From positions 43,799 to 107,798 of the forward strand of contig NZ_JACHFK010000015.1 of assembly GCF_014201805.1 (NCBI RefSeq): a stretch of 64,000 nt of DNA, read 5' to 3'. The position numbers and the translations under genes are program-made. This DNA comes from Deinococcus metalli (GTDB taxonomy: Bacteria > Deinococcota > Deinococci > Deinococcales > Deinococcaceae). Of this stretch, positions 9,141 through 16,795 are shown in pieces. The stretch's first letter is position 1. Every line of letters starts with the position of its first letter. The notes beneath the pieces were generated by a model. It did not search any database. It saw nothing but the letters and a program-made list of their open reading frames with translations, and was not told the origin of the DNA.

Positions 9141-10309
9141 TCAGGCCGGTGCTGGATCGGCACGCGGGGCGCGTAGGCCCCAGGCGGACAGCGCCGCCAG
9201 TACCGTCAGGCCCCACAGGGAGGGCAGGTAAGTGCCGCTCCAGCTGAACAGCAGGCCCACGCCCAGCGGCGTCAGGGCCTGGGCGAGGTTGACCGGCCCG
9301 GCCAGGCGGCCGTTTACAGTGCCGAACAGCCCGGCGTCGTAGCGGGACAGCAGCAGATCGTTGCGGGCCAGGGTCAGGGCTCCGTTGGCCAGGCCGAAGA
9401 GCGTGATGGCCAGGCCGGCAAGCCACACGGAGGACGTGCTGGCGAGCAGCAGCGGGCCGAGGCCCAGGGTCACGAACAGCAGCGTGTTCAGCCGCAGAAT
9501 GCCGAGCCGGGCCAGCAGCGGCGCGAACAGGATCCGGCCCGGCAGGGCCGCCAGACCCATCAGGCCGGCCAGGGCGGCGGCGACCGTCAGGCCCTCCCCA
9601 CGGGCCAGCAGCAGGGGGGCGAGTTGCAGGCCGGTGCCCACCGACACGATGCGCGCCAGCGTGAAGCTCAGCACCAGCTGACGGAAGGCGGGGTCGGGGA
9701 CGAAGGGCGAGGGCGCCGTGCGGTGCCTGGACTGCGGCCGGGCTGCCCGGGGCAACACCACCCACCCCAGTCCGGCCGTGATCATCAGCAGGCCCGCCAG
9801 TATCCCGAGTGCCATGGTCAACCCACCCGCCTGAAGTCCCGCGCTGGTGAGCGGCACGAAGATGGTGCTGGCCAGCCCGGCGATCAGCGTGATCGTGAGC
9901 GTAGCCCGGCGGCGGTCAGCCGTCTGGAACTGCTGCGCGACCACCGTGAACACCGGCTCGTAGAAGGTCAGGGTCATCGCCACGCCGGCGAGCACCCAGC
10001 ACGCCACGAAAGCGGGGTAGGACGGGTGCAGACCCATCAAGCCCAGCGCGACGGCCCCGAGCGCCGCACCGCCGCTGATGAGCACCTTCCCGCCGAAGCG
10101 GTCGACCGCGCGCCCCACGACGGGGGCCAGCGCCGCGTTGGTGAGCAGCGCGAGCGTGAAGGCCAGGCCGGTCTGGGCGCGGCTCCAGCCGGCGGTCTGC
10201 TCGGTGGCCACCGCGAGCAGCGGTTGCGCGTAGTACAGCGCGCCGTACCCGGCCGTCGATAGGAACGCCAGCGTCCAGAGCAGGAGACGCTGGCGGGGAG
10301 GCGGGACGG

Positions 10310-10313
<4 letters not shown>
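9141..10313 (-). CDS. MFS transporter of the ars cluster
   Basis: A protein of 390 residues with about 12 hydrophobic segments and an MFS-type loop motif ('[10 protein letters not shown]', about 65-74, and 'NGRLAGPVN' in the second half). It begins inside the end of the preceding cysteine-tailed ars gene (overlap at 10310-10313), so the two are coupled. Several MFS exporters (ArsJ, ArsK and relatives) move arsenicals, but no family-specific motif was recognised, so the substrate is unassigned. With no ArsB or Acr3 in the element, this is a candidate for arsenic efflux. Confidence 0.75.
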
Positions 10314-10876
<563 letters not shown>

Positions 10877-10886
10877 GGTGGCCTCC

Positions 10887-11255
10887 TCAGGCGGGGGTGG
10901 GCTGGGCAGTGGGGGACTGGGCGGTGGGGAACGCGGTGGGCGGCGTGTTCCGGGACGCCGCGGTCTGCAGCAGACCGAGCGTGTGGGCGGCCGTGTGGAG
11001 GCCGGCGTCACTCAGGGCGTAGTGCACCCAGCGGCCGCGTCTGGTGGCCGTCACCAGTCCAGCGTCGGTGAGCAGGCGCATGTGGTGGCTGACGGTGGGC
11101 TGTGCGAGGCCCAGGTGCGTCACGAGGTCGCACGCGCAGACCCCGTCCGGCCCCTGGCAGCACGCCGGGGTGGCGGTCGCCAGGAAGTGCAGCGCCCGCA
11201 GGCGGTGGGGGTCGCCCAGGGCCTTGAACAGGTCGGCCGTCACATCGAAGTCCAT
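10887..11255 (-). CDS. arsR: ArsR-family repressor (second copy)
   Basis: A protein of 122 residues. A helix-turn-helix lies around 45-65 ('[18 protein letters not shown]'), and '[14 protein letters not shown]' (about 32-45) carries an extended cysteine cluster compared with the classic CVC pair. A Thr/Pro-rich tail follows residue 100. It heads a minus-strand operon with the cysteine-tailed protein and the MFS transporter. TTGACA lies on the minus strand at about 11287-11292 upstream. It is distinct from the ArsR at 8819 (different length and cysteine layout), implying separate control of the two halves of the cluster. Confidence 0.85.
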   Translation of the reverse strand: MDFDVTADLFKALGDPHRLRALHFLATATPACCQGPDGVCACDLVTHLGLAQPTVSHHMRLLTDAGLVTATRRGRWVHYALSDAGLHTAAHTLGLLQTAASRNTPPTAFPTAQSPTAQPTPA

Positions 11256-11312
11256 GAATGTATGGTGCCCGATAGATCGAAGATTGTCAATGCGTCCAGG
11301 CGTGGGGTGCGG

Positions 11313-12032
11313 TCAGGACGCGGCGGCTCCAGCCCGCAGCTGCGCCGCTTCCTTGGTTCCGTGGTACGCGTGTTCCTGGGCCCAGCAGGCGGCCGCCTCG
11401 ACGTCGTAAGCCACACGCCGGAAGGTCACGCTCCAGACATCGCCCGCTCCTTCCAGCAGCACCCAGCGCGCCAGGGGTGAGCCATCCTTCTGGCGGCTCA
11501 CCGCCCCGGCGTTCACCACGGTCAGCGGCCCGAGTTGCCGGACGTGTTCCAGGTGCGAGTGGCCGACGATCACCACCCGCGCTGACCCGGTGTCGCCCAG
11601 ATGCTCACGGACGTGGTCGTCACCTGCCCAACTGTCGCCGTCGCGCAGCAAGTATGTCCACGCGCTGTCTGGCGTGCCGTGCGCGGCCAGCACCGCGCCG
11701 TCCGCCAGCGTCACGCGGGTCGGCAGCGCCGCGACGTACGCTCCCGCGCCCTGTGGTAGCACCCCGTGCAGCCATTCCAGCATGGCGCGCTTGACGGTGG
11801 TCTCGGTCAGCGTCTCGCCCAGCCGCTCGTCCGTGTTGCCCCGCACTTCCAGAACCCCATGCCGGGCCTTGAGCTCCTGTTGCAGGATCCACGCGCCCGC
11901 CGGATCGGCGCCGCCGAACAGCTGATCTCCCAGATTCACCCAGGCGTCCGGGCGGTGCTGCTCGATGTCGTTAGCCACGGCCTCCAGGGCAAAGCGGTTG
12001 CCGTGCACGTCGCCGAAGACCGCGATCCTCAT
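11313..12032 (-). CDS. Calcineurin-like metallophosphoesterase
   Basis: A protein of 239 residues with family metal-binding motifs in order: 'GDVHGN' (about 7-12), 'NLGDQLFGG' (about 33-41), 'VRGNTDE' (about 64-70), 'AAHGTP' (about 115-120) and 'IVGHSHLEH' (about 156-164). It belongs to the YfcE-type phosphodiesterases that use two metal ions. Its substrate is unknown. The ATG at 12032 overlaps the end of arsC, placing it in the arsC-aqpS-arsC operon. Phosphoesterases occur in some ars islands, possibly to handle phosphate or arsenate esters; that link is speculative. Confidence 0.8.
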   Translation of the reverse strand: MRIAVFGDVHGNRFALEAVANDIEQHRPDAWVNLGDQLFGGADPAGAWILQQELKARHGVLEVRGNTDERLGETLTETTVKRAMLEWLHGVLPQGAGAYVAALPTRVTLADGAVLAAHGTPDSAWTYLLRDGDSWAGDDHVREHLGDTGSARVVIVGHSHLEHVRQLGPLTVVNAGAVSRQKDGSPLARWVLLEGAGDVWSVTFRRVAYDVEAAACWAQEHAYHGTKEAAQLRAGAAAS

Positions 12033-12490
12033 GCGCGCTCAGCCAGCCAGTCCTGGATCCGCGCGTCGATCTCGTCCCGCACCCGGATGAACACAGCGAG
12101 GCGCTCCTCATCGCTGCCGGTCGCGGCAGCCGGATCCTCAAAGGGCCATGCGAGGCGGTAGCGGGCATTCGGGAAGATGGGGCAGCTCGCCTCAGCCCGG
12201 TCACAGACCGTGATGGCAAAGTGAAAATGCTCGGCGATCATGGGCTTGACGCCCTTGGAATGCAGGTGGTCGGTGGGCAGGCCCGCGTCCTGCAGGGCGC
12301 GAACAGTCAGCGGGTTGACCTCGCCAGGCTCAAGACCGGCCGAGACCACGTCATAGCGGTCGCCGGCGCGGTGTTCCAGCAGCACCTGGGCCATCTGGGA
12401 GCGGGCCGTATTGCCGGTGCAGATGAACAGCACGCGGGGCTTGCGAAGGGACGCGCCGGTGACGGGCTGGGTGGGGACAGGCTCGGTCAT
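12029..12490 (-). CDS. arsC: Arsenate reductase, LMW phosphatase-type
   Basis: A protein of 153 residues. The catalytic P-loop 'CTGNTARSQ' (about 25-33) is the C-x5-R signature of low-molecular-weight phosphatase-like ArsC. A later 'VCDRAEASCP' supplies the redox cysteines of the thioredoxin-coupled class, and 'WPFEDP' carries the general acid Asp. It reduces As(V) to As(III) in the cytosol. It overlaps both neighbours by 4 nt (aqpS upstream, phosphoesterase downstream). It differs clearly from the second ArsC at 13174, so the pair is not a recent duplication. Confidence 0.92.
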   Translation of the reverse strand: MTEPVPTQPVTGASLRKPRVLFICTGNTARSQMAQVLLEHRAGDRYDVVSAGLEPGEVNPLTVRALQDAGLPTDHLHSKGVKPMIAEHFHFAITVCDRAEASCPIFPNARYRLAWPFEDPAAATGSDEERLAVFIRVRDEIDARIQDWLAERA

Positions 12491-13173
12491 GCGTGGTCTC
12501 CTTGCGGCGCAAATTCCTGCGCCCGGTGCGGATCCGCCTCGACGGGCTGGCGGGGGCTGAGGACGTGGTTCACGGCGACCGCCAGCGCGGCCCCCAGCAG
12601 CGGGGCGACCCAGTACAGCCAGTGGGCCGTCCAGATCCCGCTCGCCAGCGCCGGGCCAAACGAGCGCGCCGGGTTCATACTCGCGCCGGTGATGGGGCCG
12701 CCCATCATGGCCTCTAGGGCCACCACGCCGCCTACCGCCCAGGGCAGGCCGCTGCGCAGCGCGACCAGCAGCAGGACGACGGTCATGATCAACTCCATCA
12801 CAAAGGCCTGCCCGGCGCTTCCAGCGGGCACGGTGACACCGAGGTTCCCCTTCATCCCAAACAGCGCGAGCAGCACGAAGGCCGCCAGCGCCGCCCCGAC
12901 GAGCTGCGCGGCGACGTAGGGCAGCACCCGAGACCTGGGAAAACGCCCCGCCAGGGTCAGGGCAAACGTGGCGGCGGGGTTGATGTGCGCCCCGCTGATG
13001 GGGGCCAGCGCGGCGATGACCACCGTGACGGTCAGCCCGAAGGTCAGCGCCACGCCCGCGTGGCCCAGCGCGCCGGTCTGGGCGTCGACCACGGCGGCTC
13101 CGGGGCCGAAGAAGATCAGGGCGAAGGTGCCGATCAGCTCGGCCGTCAGCGCGCGGTGCAGGGGGACGTCCAT
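12487..13173 (-). CDS. aqpS: Aquaglyceroporin of the ars operon
   Basis: A protein of 228 residues with six membrane helices and both pore motifs of the MIP family, 'HINPAAT' (about 65-71) and 'SMNPARS' (about 167-173). The gene lies between two arsC genes, with a 4-nt overlap to the next and directly after the previous. In Sinorhizobium meliloti the comparable arsR-aqpS-arsC operon uses AqpS as a downhill As(III) exit channel after ArsC reduction, and the same role is inferred. No ArsB or Acr3 pump is present, so this channel and the MFS protein are the visible exits. Confidence 0.9.
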   Translation of the reverse strand: MDVPLHRALTAELIGTFALIFFGPGAAVVDAQTGALGHAGVALTFGLTVTVVIAALAPISGAHINPAATFALTLAGRFPRSRVLPYVAAQLVGAALAAFVLLALFGMKGNLGVTVPAGSAGQAFVMELIMTVVLLLVALRSGLPWAVGGVVALEAMMGGPITGASMNPARSFGPALASGIWTAHWLYWVAPLLGAALAVAVNHVLSPRQPVEADPHRAQEFAPQGDHA

Positions 13174-13635
13174 TCAGGTGACCAGCACGGCGGGGCTGTC
13201 GTCATAGCTGGGCGGCGCCGGCTGGCCGTCCTTCAGGCGTTGCACGAACGCATCAAACTGAGTCCGGAGCTGGTCGCGCACCTGGCGCCACCGGTCGAGG
13301 CTGCCCCCAGAGGGATCGGTGAAGGGGTAGTGACGACGCTCGGTTTTCCCCGGATAGACCGGACAGGACTCGGCGGCGCTGTCGCAGACCGTGACCACGT
13401 AGTCGAAGTTCATGGCGTCCGGAACGTCATAGAGGGTCTTGCTGGTGTGCGCATCCAGACTGAGACCAAGCTCGACCATGACGGTCTTCGCCTCATCCTT
13501 GACGCGGGTGGCCTCGGTGCCGGCGGAATGGACGTCCAGATCGAGTCCGGCTCGCCGGGCGGCGTCGCGGGTCAGGGCCTCGGCCATCTGGCTGCGGGCG
13601 CTGTTGTGCGTGCACAGGATCAGGACACGGATCAT
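13174..13635 (-). CDS. arsC: Arsenate reductase, LMW phosphatase-type (second copy)
   Basis: A protein of 153 residues with the P-loop 'CTHNSARSQM' (about 8-17) almost at the N-terminus, 'VCDSAAESCP' (about 83-92) for the redox cysteines and 'YPFTDPS' with the general acid. It is closer to Bacillus/Staphylococcus-type ArsC than the first copy, which has a 17-residue N-terminal extension. It is first in the operon arsC-aqpS-arsC-phosphoesterase. TAGGCT lies 6 nt before the start on the minus strand and no ribosome-binding site is seen, consistent with a leaderless transcript. About 150 nt without a gene separate it from the right end of the transposon. Confidence 0.92.
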   Translation of the reverse strand: MIRVLILCTHNSARSQMAEALTRDAARRAGLDLDVHSAGTEATRVKDEAKTVMVELGLSLDAHTSKTLYDVPDAMNFDYVVTVCDSAAESCPVYPGKTERRHYPFTDPSGGSLDRWRQVRDQLRTQFDAFVQRLKDGQPAPPSYDDSPAVLVT

Positions 13636-13786
13636 GCCGGCAGCCTAACAGATCAAGCCAATTCATTATGTCAGCTGGAGGTCAAGGGGGTTGGTGGCTT
13701 CGGCCAGGGCCGGTGGAGGGTCACCCGCAGGAGTGGCCGACACACACCGCCAGATTCAGGGTCACCGAGGGCGAACTGGCCGCCAA

Positions 13787-13820
13787 GCGGGAAAAATGGT
13801 TCCGGCCCTGAGGTTACCCC
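13787..13820 (-). repeat. Right terminal inverted repeat of the arsenic transposon
   Basis: Read on the minus strand it begins GGGGTAACCTCAGGGCCGGA. It matches the left end best over the outer 22 positions and is more diverged further in. Followed directly by GTTAT (13821-13825), the same 5 bp that precede the left end. Confidence 0.8.
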
Positions 13821-13871
13821 GTTATCGAGTCGGCCCGGCTGGCGCGTTCGCTTCTGGCCGTGGTGACCTGC

Positions 13872-15755
13872 CTAGTGAAAGACCCGGCCCAGCTCGGCCG
13901 TGTAGCGCGCCAGCTCGGGCGCCGGCGCCCCGGCCGCCGTGGCCGCCCGCACCCGCTCACGCAGGGCGTCCACATCCAGGGGATCGGCCTGCAGGAGCTG
14001 GTTGGCGTACAGCACCACCCGCCGCTCGTCACCCCGCGTGCGGGCGTGCTCCATTTCCCGGCGCAGCTCGATGGTCAGCGCCAGCCGCGCCTCGTCGCGC
14101 TTCTGCGCCACCCAGTCCGAGTGCTCCACCCACGGCAGGAACTCTCCCCGGTACAGGGCCAGCGCCCGGGCCACCTCGTGGTGGGCGATGGCGGTGAGCA
14201 ATTCTTCGACATCCAGCTCCACCGCCATGCCCGGCCCCAGGCGGTACGCCGGCGCCCGGAACGGCCCCGCGCACGTCACGGCCTCGGGGCCCAGCTTGTC
14301 GCGCAAGTCCCAGATGCACTGACGCACGTACCCGGCCCCGCTCTGGGCGTCCTTTTCGGGAAACAGGGTCAGCTGCAGTTGCGCGCGGGTCTGGTCGGGT
14401 TCCAGGGCGAGGTAGGCGAGCAGGAGCGGGCTGTTGGGGTAGGCGAAGCGGATCGCCTCGTTGTCTCGCGTGACCAGGGTGCGCCCCAGCGTCGTGACCC
14501 GCAGCCGCATGGCGCCGTCCTCGGGCAGCCTCGGCGTGCCTGCGAGGTGCGAGAGGCGGTCGAGCAGCGGCTCCATGTACGGAGAGAGCTCGGGTTCGAG
14601 CACCGCGTACTTCACCAGCTCGGACAGTTCTTCGAGGTCTGGCTTGACCTCATGCAGCGCGCGCAGGGTCAGCATCGAGGTCAGGGCTTCGGAGAGTGCT
14701 TTTGCCACATCTTCATGGCGCCCGAGGCGCAGTTCGGCGGCCCCCTGGTGCAGCAGCACCCGGATCAGTTCGGGGATGGCCCCCGAGTCGCGGAACATCC
14801 GGGCGGCCGTTCGCAAACTCTCGGCGGCCTGATCGTCCTGACCCCGGCGCCGGCGCAGCACGCCGTCGGTGGCCCACAGGTGGGCCGACCATTGGGCCAC
14901 GGGCAGCCCCAGACCGTGCAGCAGCTCGGCGGCGCGGCCGTGCTGAGGGCGCAGGCTGTGGTGCTCGGCCAGCCGGGAGGTCACCCACACCCGCAGGTGG
15001 TGATCCCCCAGCGCGTCGGCCACGGGAAGCAACGTTTCCAGGGCCGCCGCGTACTCCGCGTAGGCCCCGCTGAGCCGCCAGAGCTCGGCCTCGCTGAACG
15101 CCAGGTAGGCGGCCAGGCGCGGCGATGGGGAGAGCACGAGCAGTGCCTTCGCCCCCGCCAGGGTGCCCCGCGCGGCCTCCACCTCGCCGTCCTTGACCTG
15201 CAGGTCGAGCAGGGATTTGAGCGCGCTCAGGCGCGGGGCAGAGTCGGGCGCGACGGGCAGAGCGCGGATGGCCTCGGTGAGCAGCAGCCTGGCGCGGGGC
15301 GTGTTGCCCAGCACCGCGTGCATCTGCGCCAGGGACTGGGTGACGCGGGCGGTCAGCGCGTCGTCTCCATACGCGACATACCCATGCCAGGCGCGCTCCA
15401 TTTTCAGCAGCCCCTCGTGAGTGTCGCCGGCCGCGAAGGCAGCCGCCCCCCACCAGCGCAGGGCGCGCAGCTGGAGTTCCGGGTCAAGCAGCGTGGGCAG
15501 GCACGCCTCGAAGTGGGCGCGGGCCTCGTCGAACCGCCCCAGCAGCCGCACGAGGTTGCCGAACTCGACGGTGCCCTCGGGGTCACCCAGGATGGCCGAG
15601 CGCTGAAGGGGCAGTTCGGCCTGGGGCAGCTCGCCGCTCCTGAGCAGAGCGATGCCGAGGAGGGCGTGTTCTCGTGCCGTCCTGGCCTGACCCAGAAGGC
15701 CGTCGATGATCGTGGCGTACTGTCCAGCCTGCAGGGCGTCTTCAAAGGGCGTCAT
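13872..15755 (-). CDS. TPR-wHTH-BTAD transcriptional regulator (SARP-like)
   Basis: A protein of 627 residues from the ATG at 15755; a longer frame upstream looks non-coding. Residues about 1-410 form TPR-like helical repeats. Then comes a winged helix ('NSPLLLAYLALEPDQTRAQL' leading to 'YVRQCIWDLRDKLGPEAV', an OmpR/SARP-type recognition region), followed by a BTAD domain ('ALALYRGEFLPWV' to 'LLQADPLDVDALRERV'). The usual SARP order is wHTH-BTAD-TPR; here the TPR part is N-terminal. TPR regulators are often peptide-responsive, and two tiny ORFs ending in DFGDR start 45 nt away on the other strand. Target genes are unknown. Confidence 0.85.
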   Translation of the reverse strand: MTPFEDALQAGQYATIIDGLLGQARTAREHALLGIALLRSGELPQAELPLQRSAILGDPEGTVEFGNLVRLLGRFDEARAHFEACLPTLLDPELQLRALRWWGAAAFAAGDTHEGLLKMERAWHGYVAYGDDALTARVTQSLAQMHAVLGNTPRARLLLTEAIRALPVAPDSAPRLSALKSLLDLQVKDGEVEAARGTLAGAKALLVLSPSPRLAAYLAFSEAELWRLSGAYAEYAAALETLLPVADALGDHHLRVWVTSRLAEHHSLRPQHGRAAELLHGLGLPVAQWSAHLWATDGVLRRRRGQDDQAAESLRTAARMFRDSGAIPELIRVLLHQGAAELRLGRHEDVAKALSEALTSMLTLRALHEVKPDLEELSELVKYAVLEPELSPYMEPLLDRLSHLAGTPRLPEDGAMRLRVTTLGRTLVTRDNEAIRFAYPNSPLLLAYLALEPDQTRAQLQLTLFPEKDAQSGAGYVRQCIWDLRDKLGPEAVTCAGPFRAPAYRLGPGMAVELDVEELLTAIAHHEVARALALYRGEFLPWVEHSDWVAQKRDEARLALTIELRREMEHARTRGDERRVVLYANQLLQADPLDVDALRERVRAATAAGAPAPELARYTAELGRVFH

Positions 15756-15800
15756 GGTCACGGTTTTCGTTCCTAAACGGGAGGCGGGGTACGGTGGGGC

Positions 15801-15929
15801 ATGGCCAAGAAATTGATGCTGGTGCTGGTCGCGCTCGTCCTCTCCACCGCCCTCGCCGGCCCCCCGGACTTCGGACACATGAGAACGGCAGTTGTAGCGA
15901 ACGGTTCCACGGACTTCGGAGACCGGTGA
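15801..15929 (+). CDS. Small secreted peptide precursor ending in DFGDR (peptide 1)
   Basis: An ORF of 42 codons, too short for routine gene calling. It encodes a Lys-Lys N-terminus, a hydrophobic core 'LMLVLVALVLSTALA' and a likely signal-peptidase site (ALA-G), leaving a mature peptide of about 22-23 residues containing 'PPDFGHM' and ending 'STDFGDR'. TACGGT at 15790-15795, 5 nt before the ATG, fits a leaderless promoter. It is divergent from the TPR regulator, as expected for a secreted signal and its receptor. It overlaps the next small ORF by GTGA. That it is translated and exported is inference. Confidence 0.6.
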   Translation: MAKKLMLVLVALVLSTALAGPPDFGHMRTAVVANGSTDFGDR

Positions 15930-16060
15930 CGCGGCCCACCCAGCCCCAGCCTAGCCCGCGGCCCCTGCCCCACGCAGCGCAAGTGCGGACAGAGCCCCGG
16001 CCCGTGCGCCAGGCCATGCCGGTGCTCGGCGGCGCGCCGCTGGACTTCGGCGACCGCTAG
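15926..16060 (+). CDS. Second small ORF ending in DFGDR (peptide 2)
   Basis: An ORF of 44 codons starting with GTG inside the stop of peptide 1 (GTGA), so it would be translationally coupled. It is proline- and arginine-rich, lacks a signal peptide and ends 'GGAPLDFGDR', sharing the last five residues with peptide 1 although the nucleotide frames are different. The shared end in two overlapping small ORFs is unlikely to be chance and supports coding. Function is unknown; it may be a second signal or a partner of the first. Confidence 0.5.
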   Translation: MTRPTQPQPSPRPLPHAAQVRTEPRPVRQAMPVLGGAPLDFGDR

Positions 16061-16116
16061 GCTCAGCCCATCCCAGGGTGCCGCAAGCCGTCCTACAAGC
16101 GTCTGAGCGCTGCGAA

Positions 16117-16154
16117 CGTAAAGGCACAACCAATCAAATTGGTTGTGCCTTACG
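16117..16154. terminator. Strong hairpin at the end of the conjugation operon
   Basis: AAGGCACAACCAAT-CAA-ATTGGTTGTGCCTT forms a near-perfect stem of about 17 bp with one bulge, extended by CGTA/TACG. It lies downstream of the minus-strand operon ending at 16192 and of the plus-strand small ORFs ending at 16060, so it could stop both. No U-tract follows on either strand, so it may act as a stability element or protein site instead. Confidence 0.55.
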
Positions 16155-16191
16155 TCTTGTTGATAGATCCGCTGGTTTTCCCCGGTGTTGC

Positions 16192-16638
16192 TCAGTATTT
16201 TTTTGCGGACTTCAAGTACAGGCCCATGCTGGCGCGGCCCTGTGCGCCCACCTGAGCACCGCGAACGACGTACCACTGCCCAGGAGTGTTGGACATGATG
16301 GCTGTGTCCGCCCCGGCGAACACGACGTTGCCAGTCATGGTCACGCCGGTCACGGGCAGGTAATACACCCGGGCCCCCAGCGCACGCAGCGGGGCGAAGG
16401 TCGCCGCGTTCTGCGCCGTGGTGAGCACGGTCAGCCTGGTGATGTCCCTGGATCGCAGCAGGCCCAGAATGCCCTTCTGGAAGGTGGCATTGGGGAAGGT
16501 GGCCCCCACCATCATCACCTCGCCGCGCACCAGCCTGAGCACAGCGGCAGGATCTTTGACCAGCGCGGGTTGGGTCGTTTGTGCCTGGGCTGGGGTGGCC
16601 AGGATCAGCACCAGGGGAAAAGTCAGAAACGTTCGCAT
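16192..16638 (-). CDS. Exported protein of the conjugation operon, possible degenerate PLD fold
   Basis: A protein of 148 residues from 16638, where a signal peptide begins ('FLTFPLVLILATPAQAQ'). A longer start at 16785 has GAGGAG upstream and cannot be excluded. The mature part reads 'MMVGATFPNATFQKGI' and 'MTGNVVFAGADTAIMSN', recalling the phospholipase-D/Nuc layout in which MHNKF-x-DG-TG-SNW carries the catalytic HKD motif; here His and Lys are absent, so nuclease activity is not expected. Last gene of the minus-strand transfer operon. The family link is tentative. Confidence 0.55.
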   Translation of the reverse strand: MRTFLTFPLVLILATPAQAQTTQPALVKDPAAVLRLVRGEVMMVGATFPNATFQKGILGLLRSRDITRLTVLTTAQNAATFAPLRALGARVYYLPVTGVTMTGNVVFAGADTAIMSNTPGQWYVVRGAQVGAQGRASMGLYLKSAKKY

Positions 16639-16795
16639 AGTCACCTGTGCATGGAGTCGGCGGTGTGAGTCGGGCGCCGCTTCGGGGTCGTCGGCACGCA
16701 GCACGCGCGCTGCCGATTGCCGCTGCGGCCACGGCGTTGCTGTGCCCCTGGGGCGGGTTGCAGGCTGAGCGTTCCGCTGGGGCATGCCGGGCTCC

